From assembly GCF_009711055.1 (NCBI RefSeq), contig NZ_WMJY01000021.1, positions 1 through 57,587 on the forward strand: a stretch of 57,587 nt of DNA. The letters run 5' to 3'. Positions 25,231-34,241 of the stretch are shown one piece after another; the first letter of the stretch is position 1, and the number at the start of each line of letters is the position of its first letter. The translations under genes were made by a program, and so were the position numbers. The stretch is from Myroides pelagicus (lineage in GTDB: Bacteria; Bacteroidota; Bacteroidia; Flavobacteriales; Flavobacteriaceae). Below the pieces are notes generated by a model. It was not told the origin of the DNA, made no database searches, and was given only the letters and a program-made list of their open reading frames with translations.

Positions 25231-25311
25231 TGGGGAGAGCAGGATTCGAACCTGCGAAGGTTTCCCAACGGATTTACAGTCCGTCCTCGTTGGCCGCTTG
25301 AGTATCTCCCC
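25231..25311 (-). tRNA. tRNA-Tyr (GTA), third in transcription order
   Basis: Identical over 81 nt to the neighbouring copies, with anticodon GTA and a long variable arm. It starts 127 bp from the copy at 25104. Confidence 0.97.
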
Positions 25312-25356
25312 TCCGGTATTTTAAAATATAATGTTATGTCTATAGTAGAACGTTTG

Positions 25357-25437
25357 TGGGGAGAGCAGGATTCGAACCTGCGAAGGTTTCCCAACGGATT
25401 TACAGTCCGTCCTCGTTGGCCGCTTGAGTATCTCCCC
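25357..25437 (-). tRNA. tRNA-Tyr (GTA), second in transcription order
   Basis: Identical to the other copies; the upstream 45-bp spacer is also identical to the next unit's. Confidence 0.97.
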
Positions 25438-25482
25438 TCCGGTATTTTAAAATATAATGTTATGTCTATAGTAGAACGTTTG

Positions 25483-25563
25483 TGGGGAGAGCAGGATTCG
25501 AACCTGCGAAGGTTTCCCAACGGATTTACAGTCCGTCCTCGTTGGCCGCTTGAGTATCTCCCC
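25483..25563 (-). tRNA. tRNA-Tyr (GTA), first in transcription order
   Basis: The promoter-proximal copy, about 35 bases after the -7 box. Same 81-nt sequence, anticodon GTA. Confidence 0.97.
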
Positions 25564-25598
25564 TAAGCTTGTCGCTTATCTTTCTGTTAAGAACGGTG

Positions 25599-25628
25599 CA
25601 AAGATAGTGCTGTTTCCCTAATCTGCAA
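25599..25628 (-). promoter_or_regulatory. promoter of the tRNA-Tyr array
   Basis: On the minus strand: TTG (25628-25626), a 19-bp spacer and TATCTTTG (25606-25599), a perfect consensus. One promoter and one terminator bracket all four tRNAs. Confidence 0.88.
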
Positions 25629-25709
25629 GCGTTCTGTTATTTTTTTTATAAGAATTATTAAGGTGTAATTGCTAAACCTTTGGTTATAAAAAAACTAGAT
25701 TTGTATTTT

Positions 25710-26528
25710 TTACAAATTATTTATTGTTTGACGAATTGCAACAAGCTTAGTCATTAAGTTTTCGAAATGATCTAAGTGTAACATATTTGCTCCATCGCTC
25801 ATAGCATGAGCTGGGTCAAAGTGAGTCTCTAAGAAAATACCATCTACACCAACAGCGATTCCCGCTTTAGCAATCGTTTCGATTAAGTCAGGTCTTCCTC
25901 CAGTTACTCCAGAGCTTTGATTTGGCTGTTGTAGAGAGTGTGTGATATCAAGTACAGTTGTTCCGAATTGCTTCATAGTCGGGATTCCACGGTAGTCAAC
26001 GATCATGTCTTGATAGCCAAACATAGTACCTCTGTCTGTAAGCATTACATTCTCATTGTTGCAGTCTAGTACTTTTTGAACAGCGTGCTTCATGCTTTCT
26101 GGGCTCATAAATTGTCCTTTTTTTAGGTTTACTGTTTTTCCAGTGTTAGCAGCAGCAACTACTAAGTCAGTTTGTCTAACTAAGAATGCAGGGATTTGAA
26201 GAATATCTACGTATTCAGCAGCCATTTGAGCATCGCTTACTTCGTGAATATCAGTTACGGTAGGAACACCAAATTCTTTGCTCACTTTTTGTAGGATTTT
26301 CAAAGCTTTTTCATCACCAATTCCTGTAAAACTATCTATTCTAGAACGATTTGCTTTTTTGAATGACCCTTTGAATACATAAGGGATTTTTAGTTTGTCT
26401 GTTACTTTAATGATTGATTCTGCGATGCGCATAGCCATCTCTTCGCCTTCAATAGCACAAGGTCCAGCTAATAAAAAGAAATTATCAGCATCAGTATTCT
26501 TGATTTGTGGGATATTATTTAAGTTCAT
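25710..26528 (-). CDS. kdsA: 3-deoxy-8-phosphooctulonate synthase
   Basis: A 272-residue TIM-barrel protein. It has LLAGPCAIEG (19-28), PYVFKGSFKKANRS with the catalytic Lys, DILQIPAFLVRQTDL, LKKGQFMSPE, LDITHSLQQP and FLETHFDPAHAMSDG. It condenses phosphoenolpyruvate with arabinose 5-phosphate to give KDO-8-phosphate, the first committed step of KDO for LPS. Cys24 in the PCAIE motif marks the metal-dependent class rather than the Asn-containing E. coli type. It follows the DUF4199 gene by 16 bp. Confidence 0.97.
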   Translation of the reverse strand: MNLNNIPQIKNTDADNFFLLAGPCAIEGEEMAMRIAESIIKVTDKLKIPYVFKGSFKKANRSRIDSFTGIGDEKALKILQKVSKEFGVPTVTDIHEVSDAQMAAEYVDILQIPAFLVRQTDLVVAAANTGKTVNLKKGQFMSPESMKHAVQKVLDCNNENVMLTDRGTMFGYQDMIVDYRGIPTMKQFGTTVLDITHSLQQPNQSSGVTGGRPDLIETIAKAGIAVGVDGIFLETHFDPAHAMSDGANMLHLDHFENLMTKLVAIRQTINNL

Positions 26529-26544
26529 GGGTATCTGAATTAGA

Positions 26545-27108
26545 TTATCTATTGTAATTTTTTCGTTTATTTTTCTTTACTTTAACTACTTCTGCTTTTT
26601 GTGAAGCATTTTTTTTAATTAAATCGATATTCCTTGTTTGTGAAAAATAGGAAACAATTGCTATGATGACTACACCGAATGACAAGTTGTTCGTAACACC
26701 GTTTCTTAGGAAAATATCAAATGATGCGCTTTTTTGTGCTTCTTCTAACGGTATATTGGTTTGACTAACAATTGCTTGTGTTAAAGTATCCATGAAAGAA
26801 GGAGTAACTTGATAAAAAGTGATGTATTGAATCAATGGGTAAAAAAATGTAATGAGGATACACATCACTAGTCCAGAAAGGAAAGCTTTTTGCCAAGTAA
26901 TCATACCATCATAAAATTCTTTTTTCTTTTGTCTAATCCCTAACCAATAGAAAATTATTAGAATAAAATTAAAAAGTATTTCTAACAGGACTTCATATCG
27001 AATCTTTTCTATGTCATGAAAACCTAGTGATTTTACGATAAACATCCATACAAGAGCAGCAAGAGTTGCTATAGCAGCCCACTTAAATTCAATTGAGAAG
27101 TTTCTCAT
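26545..27108 (-). CDS. DUF4199 membrane protein
   Basis: A 187-residue inner-membrane protein with four predicted helices (about 8-27, 41-60, 73-97 and 141-157) and a strongly basic C-terminal tail (KVKKNKRKNYNR). The arrangement and size fit the Bacteroidetes DUF4199 family, whose function is unknown. It is upstream of kdsA and probably co-transcribed, but no functional link to LPS synthesis is established. Confidence 0.82.
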   Translation of the reverse strand: MRNFSIEFKWAAIATLAALVWMFIVKSLGFHDIEKIRYEVLLEILFNFILIIFYWLGIRQKKKEFYDGMITWQKAFLSGLVMCILITFFYPLIQYITFYQVTPSFMDTLTQAIVSQTNIPLEEAQKSASFDIFLRNGVTNNLSFGVVIIAIVSYFSQTRNIDLIKKNASQKAEVVKVKKNKRKNYNR

Positions 27109-27277
27109 TTTCCTATATTAAAATTAAAACTCAAAATTAAAGTTTTTATTTTAGAGTATAAAATGTATTTTGTTTTGATTTTTTTTCTTATATTTAGAGT
27201 AAGAAGTGATAAGTTGATATGTAATAGTGCCTTATTTTAATTAATCAAAAAAAATAACCTCTAAAAAATGATTTATT

Positions 27278-27784
27278 ATGAAAACAATTGTTTTGATTAG
27301 ACATGCTAAATCTTGTTGGAATACAACGTCAGATGATAAGACAAGACCGTTATCAAATAAGGGAGTACGCGATGCTCATTTGGTATCACAAGAATTGATT
27401 AGGTATCTGCCTTCAAAATACATTGTATGGTCAAGTGAGGCGAAAAGGGCAAAGGAAACGGCTATTATCTTTGGTCAAAATATGGAAATTAACTTAGACT
27501 GTATTTTGTATAAAAAAGAATTATACGTATTTGAGGAACAAGAGCTGACTAAAGTCATAAAAAAATGTAAAAATGAACATGATGCATTAATTCTTTTTGG
27601 ACATAACGATGCTATAACAAATTTTGTTAATAAATTTGGTAACGAAACCTATGATAAAGTTCCTACTTCAGGGTCTGTGATTATACAATTTGACACGGAC
27701 AATTGGGAGGAAATTGATGTAGGAGAAATAGTATTAACGTTGTTTCCAAGAGATTTAAAAAGTGATGAGCACAAGTCCGCTTAA
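27278..27784 (+). CDS. sixA: SixA-type histidine phosphatase
   Basis: A 168-residue histidine-phosphatase-superfamily protein. The catalytic RHAK-x-CW (His9) is at the start (IRHAKSCWN), the second-arm SSEAKRAKETA is at about 49-59, and LILFGHNDAI holds the later His. SixA removes phosphate from phosphohistidine proteins such as HPt domains. The end overlaps the ppk1 start by about 20 bp, and ppx follows, so it belongs to a polyphosphate operon. Confidence 0.9.
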   Translation: MKTIVLIRHAKSCWNTTSDDKTRPLSNKGVRDAHLVSQELIRYLPSKYIVWSSEAKRAKETAIIFGQNMEINLDCILYKKELYVFEEQELTKVIKKCKNEHDALILFGHNDAITNFVNKFGNETYDKVPTSGSVIIQFDTDNWEEIDVGEIVLTLFPRDLKSDEHKSA

Positions 27785-29870
27785 ATACCATTATATTGAT
27801 AGAGAGAAGAGTTGGTTATCTTTTAATGAGAGAGTATTGCAGGAAGCTGCAGACTCAACAGTCCCTTTACTAGAAAGATTGCGTTTTATTGGTATTTTTT
27901 CTAATAACCTAGATGAATTTTTCCGTGTGCGTTATGCGACAATCCGCCGAATGACTTTGATGGGTGAGAGTAATCGAAAATTGGGTAGTGGAGAAATTGT
28001 AAAGAATTTACTTCAAGATATAACCAAGCGAGTGATTGAGCTTCAAAATGAGAGTTTACGCATTTTGACAGAAGTAGAATCTAAGCTTGAAGAGCAAAAT
28101 ATATTTATTGTAAATGAGAAAGAGATAAACGAAAAGCAACAGGTATTCGTTAAGGAGTTCTTTTTACACAATGTATCACCAGACTTAGTAACCATTATTC
28201 TGAGTGATTTGGCGCAGTTTCCTTTGTTGAGAGATACGCATGGTTATTTAGTGGTGAAGTTAATGCTAGATGACAAATTAGTAGAGAAGCATCAGTCAGG
28301 AAAGATAAGAAAGGCTGTGTCGCCTGTTCGCTATGCTATTATAGAGATCCCGAATATAATCAATCGCTTTGTGGAATTGCCATCAGATGGCGATAAGAAG
28401 TATATCATCATGGTAGATGATATTATTCGCTACAACTTAGATTCTATCTTTAATATTATCGACTATACTGCTGAGGCTGCACATATGATTAAGATTACTC
28501 GTGATGCAGAGTTGGATTTCGATACAGATTTACACAAATCATTTGTAGAGAAGATTTCAAGTGGGGTGAAAGATAGACGAGACGGAGCAGTTGTTCGATT
28601 TGTTTATGACAGTGAGATGGAGGACGAGACACTGAAATTCTTATTGGAAAATATTGAGATTGAGTTGAATGATAGTATAATTCCAGGAGGAAGGTATCAC
28701 AACAGACGTGATTATATGGGGTTTCCGAATATGGGAAGAACGGATTTAGTATATCCTAAATTAGTACCAGTAGGTGTACCTGATTTAAGTCTTGAAGATA
28801 GTATTATTCAGCAAGTACAAAAAAAGGACTATATGGTGTATACGCCTTATCAGTCGTTTTCTTATTTAGTAAAGTTTTTAAGAGAGGCAGCGTTAGATCC
28901 TCAAGTTTTGTCGATCAAGATAACGCTGTATCGATTAGCAAAGAATTCGCAGATTATTAGTTCGCTAATTAATGCAGTGAAGAATGGGAAGAAGGTAGTG
29001 GCACAGATTGAGCTACAGGCTAGATTTGATGAGGCAAGTAATATTTACTATTCAGAATTAATGCAGTCAGAAGGCGTGCAATTAATCTTTGGGGTTAAGG
29101 GATTGAAAGTTCATAGTAAAATATGTGTAGTAGAACGTTTAGAGAATAGAAAGGTTAAACGTTATGGGTTTATTTCTACAGGTAACTTCAATGAAAGCAC
29201 TAGTAAGATATATACAGATGTAACGCTATTTACGAGTCATAATCAGATTATGAAAGATGTATCGAAAGTATTTGAGTTTTTGCAAGTAAACTATCGCGTA
29301 CATAAGTATAAGCATTTATTGGTTTCTCCGCATTATACACGCAAGGGCTTTTATAAGTTAATTGATCGTGAGATTAACAATGCAAAGCAAGGTCTGCCAG
29401 CCTACATTCGATTAAAGATGAATAGTTTGTCCGACTTGAAAATGATAGATAAATTATATGATGCTAGCTGTGCAGGTGTTAAGATACAATTGATAATAAG
29501 AGGTATTTGTTCGTTAATACCAGGTGTACCAGGCATGAGTGAGAATATTGAAGCTATTAGTATAGTGGATAGGTTTTTAGAACATTCAAGAGTATATATT
29601 TTTGGAAATAATAATCAACCAGCTGTATATATATCGTCTGCAGACTTTATGACGCGTAATTTAGATGAACGGGTAGAGGTAAGTTGCCCTATTTATGATG
29701 AGGATATCAAACAAGAATTAATCGATACCTTTGATATTGGATGGAAAGGAAATTATAAGACGCGTATCCAAAGTGGAGACCTAGCGAATAAATATCGAGA
29801 TATAAGTGAAGGAGAAGTGTTTCACTCTCAAAAGGAAATGTACAAATACTATCAAAATAAATTAAAATAA
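27765..29870 (+). CDS. ppk1: polyphosphate kinase 1
   Basis: A 701-residue protein with the four PPK1 domains. The N domain begins YIDREKSWLSFNERVLQEA and has RLRFIGIFSNNLDEFFRVR. The catalytic half has TLYRLAKNSQIISSLINAVKNGKKV, ELQARFDEASNI, and GLKVHSKICVV with the phospho-accepting His, then GFISTGNFNESTSKIYTD. It makes polyphosphate from ATP, reversibly. I use the ATG at 27765; a GTG at 27762 would add one residue. It overlaps sixA and precedes ppx by 16 bp. Confidence 0.97.
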   Translation: MSTSPLKYHYIDREKSWLSFNERVLQEAADSTVPLLERLRFIGIFSNNLDEFFRVRYATIRRMTLMGESNRKLGSGEIVKNLLQDITKRVIELQNESLRILTEVESKLEEQNIFIVNEKEINEKQQVFVKEFFLHNVSPDLVTIILSDLAQFPLLRDTHGYLVVKLMLDDKLVEKHQSGKIRKAVSPVRYAIIEIPNIINRFVELPSDGDKKYIIMVDDIIRYNLDSIFNIIDYTAEAAHMIKITRDAELDFDTDLHKSFVEKISSGVKDRRDGAVVRFVYDSEMEDETLKFLLENIEIELNDSIIPGGRYHNRRDYMGFPNMGRTDLVYPKLVPVGVPDLSLEDSIIQQVQKKDYMVYTPYQSFSYLVKFLREAALDPQVLSIKITLYRLAKNSQIISSLINAVKNGKKVVAQIELQARFDEASNIYYSELMQSEGVQLIFGVKGLKVHSKICVVERLENRKVKRYGFISTGNFNESTSKIYTDVTLFTSHNQIMKDVSKVFEFLQVNYRVHKYKHLLVSPHYTRKGFYKLIDREINNAKQGLPAYIRLKMNSLSDLKMIDKLYDASCAGVKIQLIIRGICSLIPGVPGMSENIEAISIVDRFLEHSRVYIFGNNNQPAVYISSADFMTRNLDERVEVSCPIYDEDIKQELIDTFDIGWKGNYKTRIQSGDLANKYRDISEGEVFHSQKEMYKYYQNKLK

Positions 29871-29886
29871 TACGAAAGAGAATTCT

Positions 29887-30798
29887 ATGCTAAAAATAAA
29901 AAAATACGCTGCAATTGATATTGGGTCTAATGCAATGAGGTTGTTAATCACAAACATTGTTGAAGAAAAAGGGAAGTCTACTATTTTCAATAAGAGTTCG
30001 TTGATTCGCGTCCCAGTGCGATTAGGTCAAGATTCATTTACTAAAGGAGAAATTAGTGAGGAGTCAAAGTTGCGTATGATTGATTCTATGAAGGCATTTT
30101 ACTTATTGATGAAAGTAAATAAGGTAGAGCGTTATATGGCATGTGCAACCAGTGCGATGCGTGAAGCAGATAATGGCCAGCAAATCGTAGAACAGATATT
30201 TGAAGAGGCAGGTATAAAGATCAGTATTATTGATGGGGAGAAGGAAGCGAGTATCATTGCTTCGTCAGATTTGAAGTATTTTTTAAAGACATCTACCAAT
30301 GTAATGTATATTGATGTAGGTGGTGGGAGTACAGAGTTTACTATTTTTTCAGATGGGGTGCAAGTGGCTTCTCAGTCATTTAGAAATGGTACTGTACGCT
30401 TGCTTAACGATATGGTAACCAAAGCTGTTTGGAAAGATATGGAAATCTGGTTGAAGGAGAATACAAAGGATTTAAAGGATTTGGTAGTTGTCGGTTCAGG
30501 AGGTAATATTAATAAAATATTCAAGATGTCATCAAAGGCGCAAGATAAGCCACTTACTTATAGTTACCTTGTGCAGCAATATAATCGCCTAAGAGAGATG
30601 ACATATGACGAGAGGATATCAGAATTAGGATTGAATCCAGATCGTGCAGATGTAATTATACCTGCTTTGCGGATTTATTCTAACGCGATGAAATGGAGTA
30701 ATGCAAAGCAAATCTATGTGCCAAAAATAGGAGTGTCTGATGGGATTGTTAAAGCAATCTATTACGACAATGTCAAGCTAGATTATCAAACAATATAA
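29887..30798 (+). CDS. ppx: Ppx/GppA family exopolyphosphatase
   Basis: A 303-residue ASKHA-fold protein: AAIDIGSNAMRLLI (phosphate loop 1), CATSAMREADNG, the EKEAS motif and VMYIDVGGGSTEFTIF (phosphate loop 2). It lacks the C-terminal HD domain of longer enterobacterial Ppx, as is usual in this clade. It either degrades polyphosphate or hydrolyses pppGpp; its position after ppk1 favours polyphosphate. Confidence 0.93.
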   Translation: MLKIKKYAAIDIGSNAMRLLITNIVEEKGKSTIFNKSSLIRVPVRLGQDSFTKGEISEESKLRMIDSMKAFYLLMKVNKVERYMACATSAMREADNGQQIVEQIFEEAGIKISIIDGEKEASIIASSDLKYFLKTSTNVMYIDVGGGSTEFTIFSDGVQVASQSFRNGTVRLLNDMVTKAVWKDMEIWLKENTKDLKDLVVVGSGGNINKIFKMSSKAQDKPLTYSYLVQQYNRLREMTYDERISELGLNPDRADVIIPALRIYSNAMKWSNAKQIYVPKIGVSDGIVKAIYYDNVKLDYQTI

Positions 30799-30801
30799 GA
30801 A

Positions 30802-31557
30802 TTAGAATTTTTCAATAGCTCCAAGACCAAATAAAGCAAAGTCATATTTGGCAGGGTCGATAGGATCCATTTGACGCAAAACCTTATCTAATTCAGTTAG
30901 GGCTTTTGCGTCATTTTGTTTGCGGTTTAACATACCTAGTTTACGAGCTACATTACCTGAATGTACATCTAACGGACATGAAAGTAGGCTAGGAGATATC
31001 TCTTTCCAAATACCTAGATCTACTCCAGCATTGTCTGTTCTGACCATCCAGCGAAGAAACATGTTGATACGCTTAGCAGCTGATCCTTTTAAAGGGTCAG
31101 ATATATGCTTTTGTGTGCGAGGTAAGTGTTCAATTTCAAAGAAAGTCTTTTTAAACTCTGAAATCTTTAATTGCAAGTTTGCATCAGTTACAAACATAGC
31201 TTCTAGTCCGTGATGATTGCGGTATAGATTCTGTAGGGCAACGATAAAAGTAGCGAAGTCTATTCCATTAAAGGTTCTGTGGACAAAAGTAGCAAGGCTA
31301 TCCAGTTGACTTTCTTTGTGGTTCATCACAAAGTCGTAAGGAGAATTACCCATAAACTCCATCATGCGATGTGCGTTTTTTATAATCATTTTACGATTTC
31401 CCCAAGCTATAGTAGCACTCAAAAAGCCTGCTATCTCTATGTCTTCCTTACAGGAGTATAGGTGAGGTATCTGAATAGGGTCATCAGTGATGAAACTAGG
31501 GTTGTTGTATAAAGTTGCTTTTTCGTCTAAGAATTCCTTTAAGTCAGTAAAGTTCAT
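30802..31557 (-). CDS. TIGR02757 family protein
   Basis: A 251-residue protein of the DUF2400/TIGR02757 family, recognised by AGFLSATIAWGNRKMIIKNAHRMMEFMG near 42-69, KGSAAKRINMFLRWMVR and LSCPLDVHSGNVARKLGML. The last two blocks have an HhH-GPD-like character, so DNA glycosylase ancestry has been suggested for the fold; no function is established. It ends 3 bp from the ppx stop in convergent orientation, with no clear terminator between them. The ABC ATPase gene lies 3 bp upstream. Confidence 0.85.
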   Translation of the reverse strand: MNFTDLKEFLDEKATLYNNPSFITDDPIQIPHLYSCKEDIEIAGFLSATIAWGNRKMIIKNAHRMMEFMGNSPYDFVMNHKESQLDSLATFVHRTFNGIDFATFIVALQNLYRNHHGLEAMFVTDANLQLKISEFKKTFFEIEHLPRTQKHISDPLKGSAAKRINMFLRWMVRTDNAGVDLGIWKEISPSLLSCPLDVHSGNVARKLGMLNRKQNDAKALTELDKVLRQMDPIDPAKYDFALFGLGAIEKF

Positions 31558-31560
31558 TGT

Positions 31561-32229
31561 TTATTCCTTTGAAATAATTTTACCATCTATCATGGTTAGT
31601 TTTCGATCGGCCATATTCGCTAATTCTTCATTGTGAGTAACAATGACGAAGGTTTGTCCAAATTCATCTCTCAATTGAAAGAATAGCTTGTGTAAGCTTT
31701 CTGCAGAATGTGTGTCTAGATTTCCAGAAGGTTCATCAGCGAAGACTACTTGTGGTTTGTTAATTAATGCTCTAGCTACGGCTACACGCTGTTGTTCACC
31801 ACCTGATAGTTCAGATGGGTAGTGCTTGATACGATGAGAAAGACCTAAATGAGTAAGAAGTTTGATTGCTTCTCTTTGAATTTCAGTTTGGTTATTACCA
31901 GCAATTAACCCTGGAATACATACATTTTCTAAAGCAGTAAATTCAGGAAGAAGTTGATGGAATTGAAAGATAAAGCCTAAGTTAAGGTTTCTAAATTTAG
32001 AGACTTCCTTATCGTTTAGTTTAAGAATATCTACATCATTGATCAACAAAGATGTTTGATTGTCTTTTCTAGGGTGGTCTAGCGTACCTAAAATCTGTAG
32101 AAGTGTTGTCTTTCCAGCTCCAGATGCTCCCACGATAGATACTATTTCTCCTTTTTTGATGTGTAAATCAACTCCTTTTAAGACTTCTAGCTCGTCGTAA
32201 AACTTGTGAATATTAGTTGCTTTAATCAT
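31561..32229 (-). CDS. LolD-like ABC transporter ATPase
   Basis: A 222-residue ABC ATPase: Walker A GASGAGKTTLLQ (about 33-44), Q loop FIFQFHQLLPEFTALENV, signature LSGGEQQRVAVARAL and Walker B VVFADEPSGNLD. The FHQLLPEFTALENV and GNLD pattern is that of the MacB/LolD group. LolD powers lipoprotein release from the inner membrane with LolC/E; no permease gene is nearby, which is common in Bacteroidetes. A -7 match (TACATTTG on the minus strand) lies at 32289-32296. Confidence 0.9.
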   Translation of the reverse strand: MIKATNIHKFYDELEVLKGVDLHIKKGEIVSIVGASGAGKTTLLQILGTLDHPRKDNQTSLLINDVDILKLNDKEVSKFRNLNLGFIFQFHQLLPEFTALENVCIPGLIAGNNQTEIQREAIKLLTHLGLSHRIKHYPSELSGGEQQRVAVARALINKPQVVFADEPSGNLDTHSAESLHKLFFQLRDEFGQTFVIVTHNEELANMADRKLTMIDGKIISKE

Positions 32230-32487
32230 ACTGTATCAAAACTTAATTGTCTGGCTAAAATAGTGATTTTATACAATATCCTTCTTGTCAAATGTAGGTT
32301 AATTCGATTCGTTGTTCTAAATTGATAAAAAGAGAGGTTTACTTTGTTTATAGTAAACGGAGAAAGGTGAGTTGTAGGCCTTATTTAGTAGTAAGTTTTA
32401 AAAAATGATAAAGGATTATAGGTAGTTGTATTTTGTTATCAATAGAAAAAGAAATACTTTTAATTTAGAATTTTCAAAATAATAATT

Positions 32488-33036
32488 ATGAGCGATACAG
32501 GTATAGTAAAAAAAGCAATATTAGCAGGAGGGTGTTTCTGGTGTACAGAAGCAGTTTTTAAGAACTTAAAAGGAGTGTTGAGTGTCTTACCTGGTTATAT
32601 AGGAGGTCATGTCGAAAATCCAACGTATGAGCAAGTATGTACAGGGGACACAGGCCATGCAGAGGCTATTCAAATAGAATATAATGCTAATGAAATTAAA
32701 TACAATCAACTGTTAGAGGTGTTTTTCTCTACTCATAACCCGACAACGTTGAATCGCCAAGGAGAAGATGTAGGGACACAATATAGAAGTGAGATATTTT
32801 ATTTTGATCAAGAGCAATATAGCATCGCTAAGGAATATATGGATATCCTTACTCAGGAGCATGTTTATGATATGCCTATAGTTACAGTATTGTCACCAGC
32901 TACGCAGTTTTATGTAGCAGAGGATTATCACAAGGATTATTTTGCATTAAAAGGAGATGTGAATCCTTATTGTCAGATGGTCATCAAGCCAAAATTGGAG
33001 AAATTTGCGAAAGAACATCAAGGGAAATTAAAATAG
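32488..33036 (+). CDS. msrA: peptide-methionine (S)-S-oxide reductase
   Basis: A 182-residue protein with the MsrA active site GGCFWCTEAVF (14-24; Cys16 nucleophile), GYIGGHVENPTYEQVCTGDTGHAEAIQI and the YFDQEQYSIAKEY region. It reduces methionine-S-sulfoxide in proteins or free, using thioredoxin. No signal peptide, so cytosolic. The 258-bp gap upstream contains a hairpin (GTTTACT with AGTAAAC, 32337-32358) of unknown role. Confidence 0.96.
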   Translation: MSDTGIVKKAILAGGCFWCTEAVFKNLKGVLSVLPGYIGGHVENPTYEQVCTGDTGHAEAIQIEYNANEIKYNQLLEVFFSTHNPTTLNRQGEDVGTQYRSEIFYFDQEQYSIAKEYMDILTQEHVYDMPIVTVLSPATQFYVAEDYHKDYFALKGDVNPYCQMVIKPKLEKFAKEHQGKLK

Positions 33037-33171
33037 TAGTAAGTATTGTCAACTTTTTTTATATCTAAGGTGGGAATGATTTGGTTAAATCATAAAATTT
33101 TACTAAATTTATGATAGTTAAAAATAACGGTATTAAAATAATTTAATCTATTAACCCCAAAAAGTTTAGTT

Positions 33172-33594
33172 ATGAGAAAGATATTTACTATTCTATTGAT
33201 GGCATTAGCTTTTGTAGCTTGTAAAGATACAAAGCAGAGTAAATCGTTAGGCGATCAGAGAGCAGGAGAAAGTGTGATTGGTTATTATTATAGTTTTGTG
33301 ATGAGTCAGCAGTTTGATTCTATTGCTAACTATGTAGATGATGATAGTTTTACAGATCAACAAGTAGCCGATTTATTAAAGGTGATTAAAGAGAGAAAAG
33401 ATAGTTTGGGTACAGTACAAAGTTTCAAAATGACTGATTGGAAACTAACCGAACAAAACAAAAAGGAAAAAACAAAAGATTTCTATTTCGATTATGAGGT
33501 AACTTATGCTAATAAGACTACCAAGGAGAGAGTTTTCTTAGAAAGAGATGGAAAAGAGTTGAAGATTTCTAAGATTGAGTTTGATGTGCAATAA
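33172..33594 (+). CDS. small hypothetical lipoprotein
   Basis: A 140-residue lipoprotein with signal MRKIFTILLMALAFVAC (lipobox FVAC, Cys17). The remainder (GESVIGYYYSFVMSQQFDSIANYVDDDSF and EVTYANKTTKERVFLERDGKELKISKIEFD) resembles the DUF4878/NTF2-like cone fold seen in small lipoproteins that track a Y-x-A-x-D pattern; this is a weak family guess. Monocistronic, with its own bidirectional terminator. Confidence 0.75.
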   Translation: MRKIFTILLMALAFVACKDTKQSKSLGDQRAGESVIGYYYSFVMSQQFDSIANYVDDDSFTDQQVADLLKVIKERKDSLGTVQSFKMTDWKLTEQNKKEKTKDFYFDYEVTYANKTTKERVFLERDGKELKISKIEFDVQ

Positions 33595-33623
33595 GCTGTA
33601 CTAAACAAAGTATTTATAAAAGG

Positions 33624-33655
33624 AAATCCCCGAGAACTATTGTTCTAGGGGATTT
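33624..33655. terminator. bidirectional terminator after the small lipoprotein gene
   Basis: AAATCCCC pairs with GGGGATTT, and GAGAAC with GTTCTA inside. It is flanked by A's and T's and serves both convergent genes. Confidence 0.85.
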
Positions 33656-34173
33656 TCTGTATTACAGAAGTCTGTAATTATGCTTTGCATTTCTTCTATC
33701 GTAACGGCCTTTAAGTCAGGGTGATTGCGCAACCAGTTTTCATGGTCTGCTTTTAAATCAGAGGTAAATGATTTGTGCTGCTGGTCCTCAAGCTGTGAAG
33801 CAATATCTTTTAAGCTTCCCTCTTTTGCATTTAAGAATTTATCTAGTTTTATTTTACTGAATAGTTTTACTTTTCGTATTTGCTTTTCAAAGAATTCAGT
33901 GTATTCTTGATTACCAATGGCTGAAAGCCCAGCATGGGTAATCTCTATCAGTTCAATCTCCCATTTGGTTTTGTATATATAGCTCGCTAGTCCATCTTGC
34001 TTTAGAGTGGTGAAGAAATAGTCTACACAATAGCTACTGAAAGCGTCTGGGTGCAACTCATCATCATTTACCTCAGAAGCGCGTAGATAATTAATCACTG
34101 AGATGTTTGAGTTAATTAGATCATTTGTTTGATAGGCGTTCTCTGATACTAGGATATATTGAAATTCTCTCAT
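33637..34173 (-). CDS. DUF4375/DMP19-like protein
   Basis: A 178-residue cytosolic protein. The segment AFSSYCVDYFFTTLKQDGLASYIYKT (about 44-69) resembles the core of the DMP19-like DUF4375 family (Y-x-V-x-Y-F-x(6)-G-x-x-x-Y). The rest is helical and charged with a glutamine-rich coil near 125-140. Function is unknown. The stop codon falls inside the shared terminator hairpin. It is 68 bp from the next leftward gene and separated from it by a terminator. Confidence 0.55.
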   Translation of the reverse strand: MREFQYILVSENAYQTNDLINSNISVINYLRASEVNDDELHPDAFSSYCVDYFFTTLKQDGLASYIYKTKWEIELIEITHAGLSAIGNQEYTEFFEKQIRKVKLFSKIKLDKFLNAKEGSLKDIASQLEDQQHKSFTSDLKADHENWLRNHPDLKAVTIEEMQSIITDFCNTENPLEQ

Positions 34174-34200
34174 AAGGAATAATTTATATGGATAACAAAA

Positions 34201-34223
34201 AGGCTATTCAAATCGAATAGCCT
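34201..34223 (-). terminator. terminator of the nucleoid-associated protein gene
   Basis: A 9-bp stem AGGCTATTC with GAATAGCCT, loop AAATC, with A's on the left giving U's on the minus strand. Confidence 0.85.
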
Positions 34224-34241
34224 TTTATTGGATATATTGTA

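Larger units (their letters stand above)
25185..25563 (-). repeat. tandem repeat of 126-127 bp carrying tRNA-Tyr
   Basis: Three spacer-plus-tRNA units. The two units at 25312-25437 and 25438-25563 are identical, including the 45-bp spacer (starting TCCGGTATTTTAAAATATAA). The first spacer (25185-25230, 46 bp) has diverged. This suggests the last duplication was recent. Confidence 0.9.

Noticed and set aside
25227..25566. Open frames of 76-97 codons on both strands
   Set aside because: They run through the tandem tRNA-Tyr genes and repeat with the 126-bp unit; they are by-products of the tRNA sequence.
32337..32358. Hairpin GTTTACT with AGTAAAC before msrA
   Set aside because: Only a 7-bp stem with an 8-base loop, no second copy and no promoter at a meaningful distance; too weak to call an operator.
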